From the NCBI GenBank assembly GCA_946807835.1, contig OX327712.1, positions 17,874,001 to 17,938,000 on the forward strand: DNA of 64,000 bases, read 5' to 3'. Shown in pieces: positions 50,601-62,676 of this stretch (position 1 is its first letter; every line of letters starts with the position of its first letter). The notes beneath the pieces were generated by a model. It had not been told where the DNA came from. It saw nothing but the letters and a program-made list of their open reading frames with translations, and did not search any database. The DNA comes from Ailanthus altissimus. Lineage: Eukaryota; Streptophyta; Magnoliopsida; Sapindales; Simaroubaceae. The position numbers and the translations under genes were made by a program.

Positions 50601-53600
50601 ACAGAGTGAATGATCAATCGGATGGATTATGCACGACAAATATAGATTTAAATTGCGAGAGAGCTTCTCAAGATCAATTATCAGTCTCTAATAAGAGAAC
50701 ATATGAAGTGCAAACAAATAAACAAACATCTATGAATCATCTCAAACCATTTAGTGCCCATTCAACTGATGTGGTGTCACCTTTGAGAGTGGGGGATTCA
50801 ATTTCCACTGTTCCTTCTTTTGGAAAGGCTGGAATTAGAGACCTGCCTGGTCAAGCTTTGGCAGATATATCCGCTCTTAAGAAGATTTCAGCCATCCCAG
50901 AACATGAATACATCTGGCAGTAGGAATCTTTTCTTATCTATTAATTACTAGTCTTTTCCTTTGCATTTCTCTTTCCTTATGTTTTCATCAGTTTATTGGG
51001 ATTTTTCCTGCATCTGGAAATCAATTTAAGCTAAGCCTCTATTACTTACATGCAGAGGGGGTTTTGAGGTCCATAGACAGGGAAAATTTCTAGACTTATG
51101 TGGTGGAATTCAAGCACATCTTTCTTCTTGTGCATCACCTAAAGTTCTTGAAATAGTGAACAAGTTTCCCCAGAGAATTCACTTAAATGAAGTACCTCGC
51201 TTAAGCACATGGCCAACAATGTTTCATGAAAGTGGTGCTGAAGAAGATAATATTGCTCTTTACTTCTTTGCCAAAGATCTTGAGAGGTAAATATATGCAA
51301 CTTACTCTTTTCATATTTATAGTTGTCTGCCTGATGCTTACACTTATACTGCTTTGAATTTTAATATTCTTTTCTGGTATTACAGTTATGAGAGAATCTA
51401 CAAGGGTCTGGTGGATAGCATGATAAAAAAGGATTTGGCACTGAAGGGAAACCTTGATAGCATTGAACTTCTGATTTTCCCATCAAATCAGCTTCCCGAG
51501 ACCTGTCAGCGTAAGCTTTAGTCTTAAAATTTCTATCTTAGAAGTAACAAATATAAACCTTTCATAGATTTTGATAGGACATCTTGCTTTTACACCTTCA
51601 ATTAGTCCTCGGATGAGGGCCAAGTGATATATCTTTTGTGCATGGAACTAGCTCCATAAAATATGTCCTGAACACCTATATGGCATGCTTGTCTTTAGTT
51701 TTGTTATTGTTATCTGCATCATGCATATATATTGAATCATTTGAAGTACTGTAGCTCACTTGGCAATGAAGATTATGAGCAATGGTGGATATGGTGGAAT
51801 TAAGAAGATGACTTAAAAGGGGATTTATGTATTGTCTGTGCATGTTTTTGCTGTGCATCAAGGTTGAAATAATGCTTGGATGGAGTTGAAACCTTTCCCC
51901 TGTCTGTTTATGGAACAAGTTTGATGTAATGCAGCTCATTGTGATCGCATATTCTTCTTCACATATATTCTCATAGTTGTACCTTAGCTGCTGTAATTAG
52001 ATCTCAGGCATATTAGAAGTGGAACATCTGGTCAACTTAAATACTATTAAGTTTTATTTTAACATGTCCTAATTGCAAAATTTCATTGTCTGTTATTGGC
52101 AGGTTGGAATATGCTGTTTTTCTTATGGGGTGTGTTCAGGGTAAGGAGAGTGAGTTGTTCAAATTCCTCAAAGAATTCATGTACTACCGGTTCAAATATG
52201 GTGCCCCTCAACCCAGTAACTTCCACTGAGAGAACCTCTGTGTGTCAAAACCTAGATTTGCTAACGCAAACAGATAAAGATTCAGCTGCACGCAATAGTT
52301 CCCACAACATGGCCCTAGGATCTTATGGTCCTGACAAGTCATGTATTGCAATAAATGGAAATTGTGATAAAAAGGTGTCTTCTGTTCAGCAGGCGTCTTT
52401 GGGTTTTCAACCTAACTCTGAACAACAAGATGGTAGACTGGACTCCGGATTAGCATTGAGGGCTGCAACAACCATGTCCCTTTTGTCTACAGAAATTAGC
52501 AGTAGTCCTTCCCTGGTAATGTTAACTTCCTTCTGCATGTTTGTTAGAGAGCTTTTCGGTTTTTGTTTTTTCTGATTTCGTTCTTGATTTGTGGGGTTAA
52601 TTTCTTTTAGAGCCTCTAGCCTTTTTTTCCCCCTTTTACTTCAGTTCCTTGTGTAGACAGTCTCTCCCTTATTATGTATATATTTCTTTCTTTTCATGTA
52701 TAAATTCTTTATTCAGTTTCTCAAAAATGAGAAAAAGGAAAAGAGAACCTTTCTTTTGCATGCATGTACATTGGAAAATCAAGTATCAAGTATGTCACAG
52801 TTGTTGCTTCTGGTAATTGCTTTGTTTTCATATTAATGCCCTTATTCATAGTATATGCTTTTACCTGACAAGCTGGCGTCAATTTTTAGATTGAGAGGAA
52901 TTATCTTATGTAGACAGTTTTCCACAAGCTCTAAAGAGACTAAACTATATAGTCCATACATTTTCTACTCTAGGCGGCTTAGAAAATTAATTTAATCATT
53001 TTAATTAGATGCTTTTATTTAGTAATTTTAGCTACCTTGTGATCTCTGTGAAAAGTGATTGCAAGAAGGATGTTTTCTGTTAACCAAGGATAGACTATAC
53101 ATGTGTGTGTGTCATCAACTAACTGGATAACAATAAAATAATTTTCTGTCTATTTTGGGAAGAACTGGATGAACTGTTTTTTGAGAAGAGAATTTCAAAG
53201 GGTGACGTGAGATCTACAAAAGTTTGTAGCTAAGTGGTTGAGCTGACATATGAGTTTTAAATTTTCAGATGCTGTGCTTATGAACCTCGATGTCGACCTC
53301 GTTTCAAACTTTTTTTTCCCTCAATTTGAAGTGTTATGTTCACCTGTCTTTATGATGCGTATTGATTTTTACCCATTACTTTGCAGGAAGAATGTGATCT
53401 TTCAGAGCGTGGACAGGACACAGAGGTCAAAACTTGTCAAGCAATAAGAAACAGTATTGGTTCTAGCAAAGGTGGGATGATGGAAATGAATGGAGGTACT
53501 TCATTTGGAGAAAATAGTTCATCTATTAGGAATCTCCCTGTTGGTAATCATGATGTAGGTGAAGACAGGAGTGTTCAGGCTGAAAAAGTGCCAGTTATAA

Positions 53601-54397
53601 TGAAAAGAAGCAGAAATGAAATTAACCTTGAAAGGGACATGAATGATGATAGTTATCTAGATGCAGAAATTGCCTTAGAGGATCTGAACTCTAAAGGGAT
53701 GGGTCATCAGCAGTCCAATCACCAGAGCTGTCCAGATTTGGACCTTAGAGAGACATCACAGAATTCGAGTGGCACAAGTAAGCGGATGCAATGGAATGAG
53801 ACATTTGTTGATGGAGAAAGTAGTAGTAAAAAGCCGAAGACAGTTTTTTCTGGTGCATACGAGTGTAGCAGTTCTATAGATAGAGATTATGGTGATGGGT
53901 TTTCATCGCAGATAGATGATCTGGGTCCTAGTTCTTCTGTTGCGAAGAGATGTGAGGGACTTTCTGACAAAAAGGTTTTGCCCAATGACTTGGGTGCGGA
54001 GAGGTACTTCTTTCCTGTGGACTCACAACGTGCAGAAGATTTTCGATTGGGGGCCAACTCGGTGCCATGGAAAGTGCTCTCATCAAAGCATGAGGATCAA
54101 TATCTTGATGGGGTTCCAAATCTTGAGCTTGCTTTAGGGGCCGAGACTAAACAACCAAATAAGGGAATGCTGCCTTTCTTTGTTGGACCACTAGACAAAA
54201 ACAATAACCAGGACAAGCCTCCAGATAAGGAAGGGGAGGAGGATGTCTCCGCTTCCCTTTCCCTTTCCCTTTCTTTCCCGTCCTCGGACAAGGAACAAAC
54301 AAGTGTCAAACCTGCTTCAAAATCTGAGCAGCTCATGCCCGAGAGGCGTCATGTGAATACATCGCTAATCCTCTTTGGGGGCTTCTTGGATAAATAG
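44647..54397 (+). CDS. AIPP2: AIPP2/PAIPP2-like PHD-finger protein, 12 coding exons
   Basis: Exons: 44647-44742, 45162-45239, 47324-48313, 48702-48787, 48900-48994, 49095-49367, 49533-50051, 50187-50919, 51056-51286, 51386-51510, 52103-52515, 53387-54397. They join in frame to 1,549 residues. Arabidopsis AIPP2/PAIPP2 act with the BAH protein AIPP3 and phosphatase CPL2 to read histone marks and repress transcription. Seen here: basic N-terminus; Cys-rich CNVCFAPCSSC; a complete C4HC3 PHD finger (C392, C395, C407, C410, H416, C419, C434, C437); a CCHC zinc knuckle (C793, C796, H801, C806); the conserved AIPP2-type domain from YIWQGGFEVHRQGKF (about 953) to FFLWGVFRVRR (about 1091); and an LxLxL EAR-type motif at about 1504-1510. 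Intron 1 uses a GC donor, supported by phase and by the conserved continuation VTPVLRGSCR. The choice between AIPP2 and its paralogue is not resolved. Confidence 0.92.
45665..45900 (-). mobile_element. Possible LINE 3'-end remnant in PHD gene intron 2
   Basis: The plus strand reads TTGATAGGAAACAAAAGAG followed by a purine-rich sequence. Reversed, this resembles the 3' tail of plant LINEs (CTTTTGTTTCCTATCAAAAG). No domain is present, so the call rests on the tail motif only. Confidence 0.3.
46271..46598. repeat. Two-copy direct duplication, 144 and 164 bp, in PHD gene intron 2
   Basis: Copy 1 at 46271-46414 and copy 2 at 46435-46598 share GGGTCAA.TTAGCTAAAATC, GACTCAAAATCCTAGTTC and the block ATAATTCGTTCTTGCCAAAT through GACTGCACATGTCAA. 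The copies differ by a short insertion and a few substitutions. Confidence 0.9.
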
Positions 54398-56242
54398 CGA
54401 GACCAACAGGAAAATCTGAGTCTGTACATTATTGTGTTGCCCCACAGAATGTGAATGTATACCAAGATCATGTACAATGATCTTCAATGGGCTCTATAGG
54501 AGATCATCTTTCCATCTGTTCATAACCCCCACAGGACTTGCAAATAATTCCCTTAATATCTTCCATTAGTTTTTTTTTTTTTTCTGGTTTTTTGAGTGCA
54601 TAGATCTGGCTGATTGTATATAACGAGAATTAAAGCCGTATCAAATATTAAATGCCACATGAAATTCCAAGATCAATATGTTGTTGAATAGTTTTTTGTT
54701 TTGGTGTTTTTGTATTTCATTCTATTCAACTTGTGGTCTCTGATTTTTCTTATTGCTTTTGGCGCAGTTTTCAAATTTGAACTGCTGGTTGCCAGGACAA
54801 TAGGGGTATTGACAGGTGATGTATTTGAGTTTGGAAAGGCATCGTATACCAGAAGATGCCAGAGCTTGATGACGCTGGTTAAATTGAATTTGCTTAAGCT
54901 TGTAAATATAATGTTAACTAGATCCTTTTATATATATATATATATATAAAAGGTATAAAGTATTCTTGCTCGTGCCTCGTGGTGACTAAAGAATAAAGGT
55001 TTGCTTCTTATTGTCATGGAAGCATTAGTTACTTACTGAAAAGTAATTAAATGTTTGGTAAATACTAAGTGTTTAGTAAACATTTTAATCGATGTACAAT
55101 ATGAACTGTATCGATTTTTAAATAAATAGCATGTAAATTTGTAGATTTTAAGTAACGGGTTAATTAGATTATAGTTGGCATTTATTCAGGTAAGGGTCTA
55201 TTAACGTCTTTTTAGGGTGGGTTAGAGTATGGCGACCATCACATACATTTTATGGATTTTTTAATTTGATGTTTTAAGTTTTAATTTACCGTTCATGTCT
55301 TAAGGAATGTTGAACTAGGACTGGGCAATTTAGTCGAACCTGAATCAATCTGAGAAATTCGACTCGAAATTTTTAGGTCTTGATTTAGGATCAACTAGTC
55401 GGGTCCATTACAAGGGATCTGACCCGATTAGGTCATTCGATTCTGGAACATTTTTCAACTAAACTGAGAATCAATTCGAAACAAAAAAACTAAAAAAAAT
55501 ATAAAAAGTGCAAACAACATCGTTTTGGATGGCTAAAAACGGTGTTTTCTTTACACTTAATTTTTTTTAAAAAAATAATAGAGATGCAAAATAGCACGCA
55601 GAGTCTTAAACAACGCTATTTTTACACATATTTTAATTTATTTAAAAGAGGTGCAAACCCGAATTCGGACCAGACTTGAGTCCGCCAACCCCTATTTAAA
55701 ACGATTGTCGCTTCTGGTAAATGTACAATTTTTTTTTTGAAAGGAAGTAAAATTAAAATGTTAAGATTTTAGTTTTACTCTATAATTTAAAACTTAAACG
55801 AGCTTAAATAAGAGAGGAGTATAATATTACTTTTTAATATAATGGCCAAATTCAGGAATTAGCAATAACTTTTTAAAGTTAGATTTGTTTAATAAAACAC
55901 AAGTGGTTCAAAACAAAAGGAAAAATAAGAAATAATAAAAGTTGAAAAACTGGCGGTTAGATTTGGCGGATCCACCAAAGGCACCACAGCTGTAGAACCG
56001 TCTTTATCAGTTTCACCTTTTCTAATTTTCCATAATACCCTTGACAATAATCAATACAACCAGCTAAAATCTAGAGGCATTTTTGGAAAATAGTAGTGTA
56101 ATGATTATCTGTATTAAAACATTTTTTTTCTCCCATTTTCTCGCTTTCCTCGCTCACTTTATATCTTCACAAACTTCGCTCTCACACGCACGCACTCTCT
56201 CTCTCTAAACCACTTCAGTTTCTCTCTCTAGATCTCTCTTTC
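54398..56242. other. Spacer between the PHD gene and the chloroplast protein gene
   Basis: The first part is the PHD gene 3' UTR. A short (AT)n run lies at about 54929-54949. A possible hAT-type MITE spans about 55319-55700 (left GGACTGGGCAATTTAGTCG; right, reversed, GGGGTTGGCGGACTC), with weak termini and no proven target duplication. Just before the next gene is a TC-rich leader (56197-56240). No other gene is seen. Confidence 0.4.
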
Positions 56243-59200
56243 ATGGCGTCCTGTTTTGCTCCCGTATCAATCTCAGGTACCTAGGTTTTAATGTTGTTTA
56301 ATTAGAGATTTAGGTTAATTGTATAATTGACTTCTGTTTATTCTTTTTTTCATATTTATAATGAACTTTGTCTTCCGATTTGCCTTGGATTAAGATGTTC
56401 ATAAATAATCTTATTTGTTACGAGCTCATTTGGAATTTTTTTTTTAAGATGATTTTGTAGTTCCTTGCACAAGGAGTAGATATTAGTGAATTATGAACTT
56501 TGCAATGTGTTGAATTTTAATTGTATATGATTTTGCTGAAACATTTCTTGCAAGTACTTTTGATCATAGTGTCTGTTCTAATACTAATTTGAATTTACTG
56601 AAGTTGATTTTATGATTTGTGTTGTGGATTTTCGGTATACGTCCCTGAAATCTTTTGTGTCTTGCGGAAGTCATGCACTCTCAAACAATTAGGAAAAGAT
56701 CACACAAGAAGGAAATAAATCAATCACGGTAAAGAAAACACACACCAAATTTACATGGTTCGGCAAAAATCGCTTATGTCCACGGATCTTAGCTTCTTTA
56801 TTAATTCGTTCTTTAATACCCAAAGAATCCCTTTAAGAGATTATAAGAAATACCTAAATACCAAAGAGTCTTAAAATCTACATCACACTTTCTTGTGCAC
56901 TTAAATCACTCAAGTGTACTCAAGCTCTCTATTTTCTCTCTTGATATTTGTTATCACAAAGAGTTATAAGAGTTTATATAGTGTTAATATTAACTTTAAA
57001 AATCATAAATTTAGTTGGAATAAGAGTCCTTACTTTTAGGAGTCAAAATCTCAAAAAGTCAATTGAGCCAAAACAGGAAATAAGCATAAGTTACCGCGTA
57101 AACAGTGCTCATAAACAGTACCTATTGCGTGAACAGTACTCACCTTCTAGCTTCCGGCTTTCCGTTTTGCTCATTCTTAGCACGGTTTTCACGTACTAAA
57201 ATTTTTGTTGACTCTATTGGTTTTCAACTCAAAATTAAATTAATTATTGATTTTGAATCACCAAAATTTCAACAGTTTGTATTATTGTGTGTTAAAAGTG
57301 TAGTAAAGAACTGAAGTTTGAAATGGAAAAAGAGACGGGGCGAGCTGAAAAGCTAGTAATTTAAGTGCTTGTTATGTGTGTACGTTGTGGACAAAATTGT
57401 GTCAAGTGTGAGATATTAGTGGAAATGTTTATGTTAGAAATGAATATTTGCTTGCTCCTTGTGTTGACATTTGTTCTCCAAAAGTTGAGTTTAATGTTGT
57501 TATATGGAAATGATTGTGGAATTTTTTTTTTTACCTGTTTATGATTAATTAAGAATTTCCTATCTGATTGTTGCGTCTGTTTGTTTAAAGGTGGATCTCA
57601 TCTTAAAGCACATGAGCTTTCGTCGGCAAAGTCTGCTATGTTCGGGAAAACACCGAAGCTGATAGTTCAGAGGAAAGGTAACCATGTGGAAACCAACCAC
57701 AAGTTTTCAGTTCGTGCAGAGTATCGGTATGTCATTCTGGACTCCTATTTCTTAAAACAAACAAAAATAAAGCAAACAAACTAAAATAAAGCATTAGCAT
57801 TGTCATTTTCAGAAGGAAAATAAACATTGTAACTTCTTGGTTGCTTAAATGTTCATGTAATGTGGCGCAAGATTTCCTGAGTGATTATTTGGGTGGTCAG
57901 GCTTGTGTTTTGCTTTCCGAAGATTGCAGGGTTGATGAGCCCCCAGTTTGGATATTTTCTTAAACTACCTTCCTGTTGGTCCTTGTCTACTGATTTTTTT
58001 GGAATAACTTTTCCGTCTATCCCTCCTTATCTTTTGTTACTTTTTGCAACATATGTAGCAATGGCAGTCAGGGGGGAGGTGGTGATTTTGTTGCTGGTTT
58101 TCTTCTAGGAGGTGCTGTGTTTGGAACTTTAGCTTATATTTTTGCCCCTCAGGTGGTTTGATTTCTAACTTCAACCTTTTTTTTTAAATATCCCGCAATT
58201 ACTATTTCAGCATATATGATGAATGACCAAAAAGTTGATTGCCCATTTGCTGACTAGGAAGCGAAATTTGTCAATATCCCATTTAATAATATGGATGGTA
58301 TAGCTAGCATGCCCAAGTTTCTAGATGATTTTCACCCAAATCAATTTCTACACCTGGCAAAAATGTAATTGCAACTCTTTCTGGGAGGAGATATGATGTT
58401 AAAGTGATAATGCAAGCCATGTGCATATGCAGTGTCAGATAAACAAGTACATAATTATGACTTGCCATCTTTTATGTGCAGAGGATTACTATCCTTCGCA
58501 AATATTAGAGGAAATCAATATGCATGATTAATCTGTCTCCATTGTCATATGCTGCCAATCACTCCCTTTATAATGGGAATTTTATATCTTCCCATCATAG
58601 CATGTGTTATTCTATGCAATTTCCTTTTCATGAAAAAGGGATATGTGAACTATAAAAACACTTAACTACAATTAAATTGGCTATATCAATTAGAAGGGTG
58701 GATTGCCTGTTGCAACTGGCTAATGTCCATTATAAATAGGGTTTGATCCAAAAATGTAAAGTTTAAAAATTTGCCCCCGATTAATACTGTTTACAGAATA
58801 AATAGATTTGGTAAAATTTTAGTTCTCATATGCATCAATACCCCCTGATTATAAAATTATGAAGATACCTTTTTTATGAATTTAATTATTTTTTTTTTCA
58901 GTTTTTAGATTCTTTTGATATTCCCTGGTTCACAACCTATTAACCAACAGTTTGCAACAACTCCCGGCTTTTATGGAGTAAATATTGGAGAAAGTGCATC
59001 TCTTCTATTCATTACTATTAAAGTTCAATGATCTATTGTTGGGCTCTTTCCTGTGTGTTTAAACTCTTGGAATTAGTAGTTTCTCAACATGGCATGAGAA
59101 CATGAGGTCTTGTCATAAATGTCATCCATCGTATTAATTAAACTAGAATCCATAATAGGTTATTACTATGTTTGGATTTGTTTGTGATCGAATCCACATT

Positions 59201-59876
59201 TTTATTTGTTTGTGCTTGGATTAATGTTGTGAATCTGGATTCATGAGTTTGTTTGTGTGCATTTGGTCTGCTTAACAAATCTGTTTATTAAGATTCTGTC
59301 TTGCATGTGTGGGAGTAGGAATTTAAACACTATTCTTGAACGTTTTGTTGTAACTTTGAGCTTTTGGGAGTAATGATTTCTTAGTAACTTTTAATTGCAA
59401 TTCTTTCTGAATGGTGCACATACTCACAAGTGATCAATTTTGTAATAAAATCTTGACCATAAATCCATTATGTTGCTGCACTGGAACATCATCTTTTTCT
59501 TCCTTCGAAGCTTTGTGGTGTTCAGGTATGATCCTGAAGTGTTCTTGTTTTGTGTTTATCAGATAAGGAGATCCCTGCTGAATGAAGATGAGTATGGTTT
59601 TAGGAGGGCCAGGCGACCAATATACTATGATGAAGGTTTAGAGGTAACAATTGTTCACCCTGTTTCCCTGAAAATGCTGTAGTGTTGTTCCTTTTTCCTT
59701 TTCAAACTTTGAGTTGCATTCTGTTTCTTTTGAAGCAGAAGACCAGGCAGACCCTGAATGCAAAAATCAGCCAACTCAATTCTGCCATTGACAATGTATC
59801 TTCACGTTTGAGAGGTGGCAATAATTCACCTAATGTGCCTGCGGAAACCGACCCTGAAGTTGAAGCTACTATGTGA
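56243..59876 (+). CDS. Chloroplast inner-envelope-type small membrane protein, At1g42960-like, 5 exons
   Basis: Exons: 56243-56276, 57591-57726, 58059-58152, 59563-59643, 59739-59876. All introns are GT-AG and phases agree; the product is 160 residues. The N-terminus (MASCFAPVSIS, then Ser/Lys-rich to about 50) looks like a chloroplast transit peptide. A Gly-rich hydrophobic helix follows at about 66-86 (DFVAGFLLGGAVFGTLAYIFAP), then a charged stretch (NEDEYGFRRARRPIYYDEGLE), a short amphipathic/coiled segment (KTRQTLNAKISQLNSAIDNVSSRL) and an acidic tail. The Gly-rich helix followed by a charged helix is seen in a plant family annotated as chloroplast inner-envelope proteins of unknown function. 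Identification as At1g42960-like is by remembered resemblance. The 34-nt first coding exon is separated by a 1.3-kb intron that carries a solo LTR. Confidence 0.85.
56620..57274. mobile_element. Copia-type solo LTR in intron 1 of the chloroplast protein gene
   Basis: 655 bp, beginning TGTTG and ending CAACA, flanked by ATTTG (56615-56619) and GTTTG (57275-57279), a 5-bp duplication with one change. It resembles the LTRs of the copia element at 34245-42755 (TATAAGAGTTTATATAGTGTT, TTGGAATAAGA, AGCTTCCGGCTTTCCGTTT, TTGATTTTGAATCACC). It contains TATATAG-type and poly-pyrimidine signals and no coding sequence. Confidence 0.78.
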
Positions 59877-60230
59877 TATTTGTTTTGAGTTCTAACGATG
59901 CCATAAGTGGGTAACAAATTCCAAATTACTATAAACCAGTGCTTGAAAATCGGATATGTAAAGATGTGTTCATGATGTTAATTCATTTGAGGTTGTTTTT
60001 CATGTTTACATTTCAAAACTTCCAAGTGTAACATTCAGCTTAGCTGAAGCTGCAGAAACTCGTCTCTCTCCAAAATGCAAATTAAGAGTTTTGTTGACGA
60101 GATGTTGCATAAAGATGAAGTAAACTTTGCTTTAAGCCTTGATGTGTGCAGGATGATTAATCTAAAATTTGAATAATGTATTTTGAAGTTCCGTTGGAAG
60201 ATTTAATTTTGACAGTTAACTAATGACTAG

Positions 60231-60701
60231 TGTCACGGACTGTTTTCGAGCGTGCGGTCTTAGACGCGTTGCGTGCTAAGCAGCCTAAAAAATCACACAA
60301 AGAGAAGAGAAAAGAAGCACATCAAGTGTTTGCAAGAATGCTATTTATATTGTTGAAGAGAAAACAAAGTTATGAGATGAAAAATACAAGCGAGGGTCTT
60401 CCCCTTTTATAGTTGCAGCCCTATACAATCAATGGTTGAGATCTATTTGATCTAACGGTGTATATACAAGATGGGATAATATTCTTTAGAATATTCCTAG
60501 ATGCTCTCCTACCTATTATGGAAGTCTAACTAGGGTTAACTTCCTTAATAAGTTGCGGGCCAAGCTCGGTTCTCCATCCTAACCAGCAGGCCTTCTAGAA
60601 GCTCCGGTCCACGTAGCGCTCCATAGTCCAAGAGACCTCCAGCAGGCCTAGTCGCGCACCAAGTGCTCGAGGAAATGCTTGAGAGCACTTGGGGCGTGAC
60701 A
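60231..60701 (-). repeat. 3' LTR of the gypsy element, with adjacent polypurine tract
   Basis: 471 bp with inverted ends TGTCACG (60231) and CGTGACA (to 60701). Immediately right, on the minus strand, is a GGTGGGGGAGAA polypurine tract (60702-60713), the plus-strand primer of LTR elements. The 5 bases left of the LTR are ACTAG (60226-60230). The partner copy is not in the window. Confidence 0.88.
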
Positions 60702-60717
60702 TTCTCCCCCACCAAAT

Positions 60718-62661
60718 TCACGCGACGCCCTCGTCGCGTCCTTGCTGGAACTCGCGCACCTTGTTCTCAAACTGCCACAGTGCGTTCTCGGGTTCCCAGC
60801 TTGCTTCGCTATCGGGCAATCCTTTCCACTTGACGAGATACTCACGACTTGGACGACAGTTCTTCTTCCGCACTATCCTTACATCGAGGATAAGTTCAAT
60901 CTCCTTGTTGTAAGATGTGAAAACTCCCAATGGTGCCCTGGTTTGTGGCCCATGTTCCATGTCTTCCGCATCACCATGGTATGGCTTTAGGCAGCTTGCG
61001 TGAAACACCGGATGTAGCTGAAGTCTCGAAAGCAGCTCCACCTTGTACGAGACATTGCCAACCCTCTTGGCAATAGGAAATGGCCTCTCATATTTTCGAA
61101 CAAGATCCTTGTGAAGTGGGCGCGTAGACTTGTGTTGCGTAGGAAGAATTTTCACCATCACTAAATCCCCTACGCTGTACTCAACATGTCTTCGCTTACC
61201 GTCAACCCATTTCTTCATCCGTTTTGTCGCCTTGTCCAGACACACCCGCGCCTTGTCCGATTGTTCCTGCCAGGACTTCGCAGCTTTGTAGGCTGCTGGA
61301 CTCTTTCCAGTATCGCTGGACACGAGTGCATGCGGCGTGAGAGGCTGCTGGCCAGTAGTTAACTCGAATGGGCTCTGGTTCGTCGATTCACTCCTCTGTA
61401 AGTTATACGAGAACTGTGCCACATCGAGTAACTTGACCAAATCCTGCTGATTTGTGCCCACAAAGTGCCGCAACTACAGCTCCAGTAATGCGTTCACCCT
61501 CTTGGTCTGCCCATCCGTTTGTGGGTGAAAGCTGGTGGAAAAGCGAAGCTCCGATCCCATGAGATTGAACAATCCAGTCCAGAATCTCCCCGTAAACCTC
61601 GTGTCACGATCGCTGACTATCACTCTCGGCAACCCCCAGTACTTGACTACGTGCTTGAAGAAAAGTTTGGCTGTCTCTTCCACATTACACTCTTTGGGCA
61701 CCGGTATGAAAGTCGCATACTTGGAAAACTGATCTACCATCACAATGATAGTCCCACACCCCTCGGACTTTGGTAAGGCTACGATGAAATCCATAAAGAT
61801 GCTTTCCCAAGGTCTCTCCGATATGGGCAGTGGCTCCAGTAGCCCTGCGGGACTCCGCTGCTCAATCTTGTCCTGTTGGCACACAAGACAAGTCTTGACA
61901 AACTGTTCTATCTCCTCCCGCATGTGTGGCCAGTAGTAAACTGTCTCCAATAGGGCGCGTGTGCGCCGCTGGCCTGGATGTCCTGCCCATCTTGTGTCAT
62001 GACACTCCCTAATGAGGTTACGCTGCAGGTTCTCCCACTTTGGCACATACACCCGGCGTCCCTTGGTGTAGAGAAGCCCATCTTCTACCCAAAATCGCTG
62101 AGTCTTTCCCTCTTGTGCTTGAGTGGCGAGTTGTGTGGCTGCGGGATCATACTTCATTCCCTCATAAAATAGGCCGAGCAAATCACCTTCCAGCTTGCTG
62201 ATAGCTGCTAACTCGACCTTCCGGCTTAAGGCGTCCGCCACCACGTTCACCTTTCCCGGTTTGTACTCAAGTTCGTAATCAAACTCCGCTAGAAAGTCCT
62301 GCCACCTAGCTTGCTTCGGGCTGAGTTTCTTCCGACTTTGGAAGTAACTCGTTGCTATATTGTCCATCATCACTACGAACCTTGCCCCGAGCAGATAATG
62401 TCGCCAAGTGCGCAGACAATGGATGACCCCCATCATCTCCTTTTCTTGCACCGTATAGTGCCTCTCCGTCTCATTGAGCTTCCGGCTCTCATATGCGATC
62501 GGATGGTCCTGCTGCATTAATACACCACTAATAGCAAAATCAGATGCATCAGTATGTACCTCATACGGTAACAGGTGATTCGGTAATGCTAAGACTGGTT
62601 CTTCAATCACTACTGACTTTAGTCGATCAAAAGCCCCTTGGCACTCCTTACTCCACTCCTA
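60718..62661 (-). pseudogene. Gypsy pol remnant: RNase H, integrase, chromodomain
   Basis: Reading from 62610: RNase H (VHTDASDFAISGVL to VVADALSRK), the H2C2 zinc-binding region (HDTRWAGHPGQRRT, CLVCQQDK) and the integrase core (WESIFMDFIVALPKS, VIVSDRDTRF, FHPQTDGQTKRVNALLEL). After a stop at 61471-61473 the same frame continues to 60718 with the integrase C-terminal region and a chromodomain (EYLVKWKGLPDSEASWEPENAL). Damage includes an in-frame TAG at 62659-62661, the TAG after NALLEL, and Lys where the third catalytic acidic residue of the integrase is expected (QTDGQTKRVN). It is therefore inactive. The chromodomain places it among chromoviruses. Confidence 0.9.
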
Positions 62662-62676
62662 CGCCTTAGTCTTCTT

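Larger units (their letters stand above)
60231..62676 (-). mobile_element. Truncated Ty3/gypsy chromodomain (chromovirus-type) retrotransposon
   Basis: The order on the minus strand is the end of reverse transcriptase, RNase H, H2C2 zinc finger, integrase, chromodomain, polypurine tract and 3' LTR. The 5' part (gag, protease, most of reverse transcriptase, 5' LTR) is absent from the window because another LTR starts at 62677 within the coding sequence. The missing part may lie beyond 64000. The remaining pol is broken (see pol entry). Confidence 0.88.

Noticed and set aside
55319..55700. Possible hAT MITE upstream of the chloroplast protein gene as a confident element
   Set aside because: Terminal similarity is weak and no target duplication could be shown, so it is mentioned only within the spacer entry.
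60689..62520. Several plus-strand frames of 60-85 residues
   Set aside because: Antisense shadows of the gypsy pol remnant and its edge.
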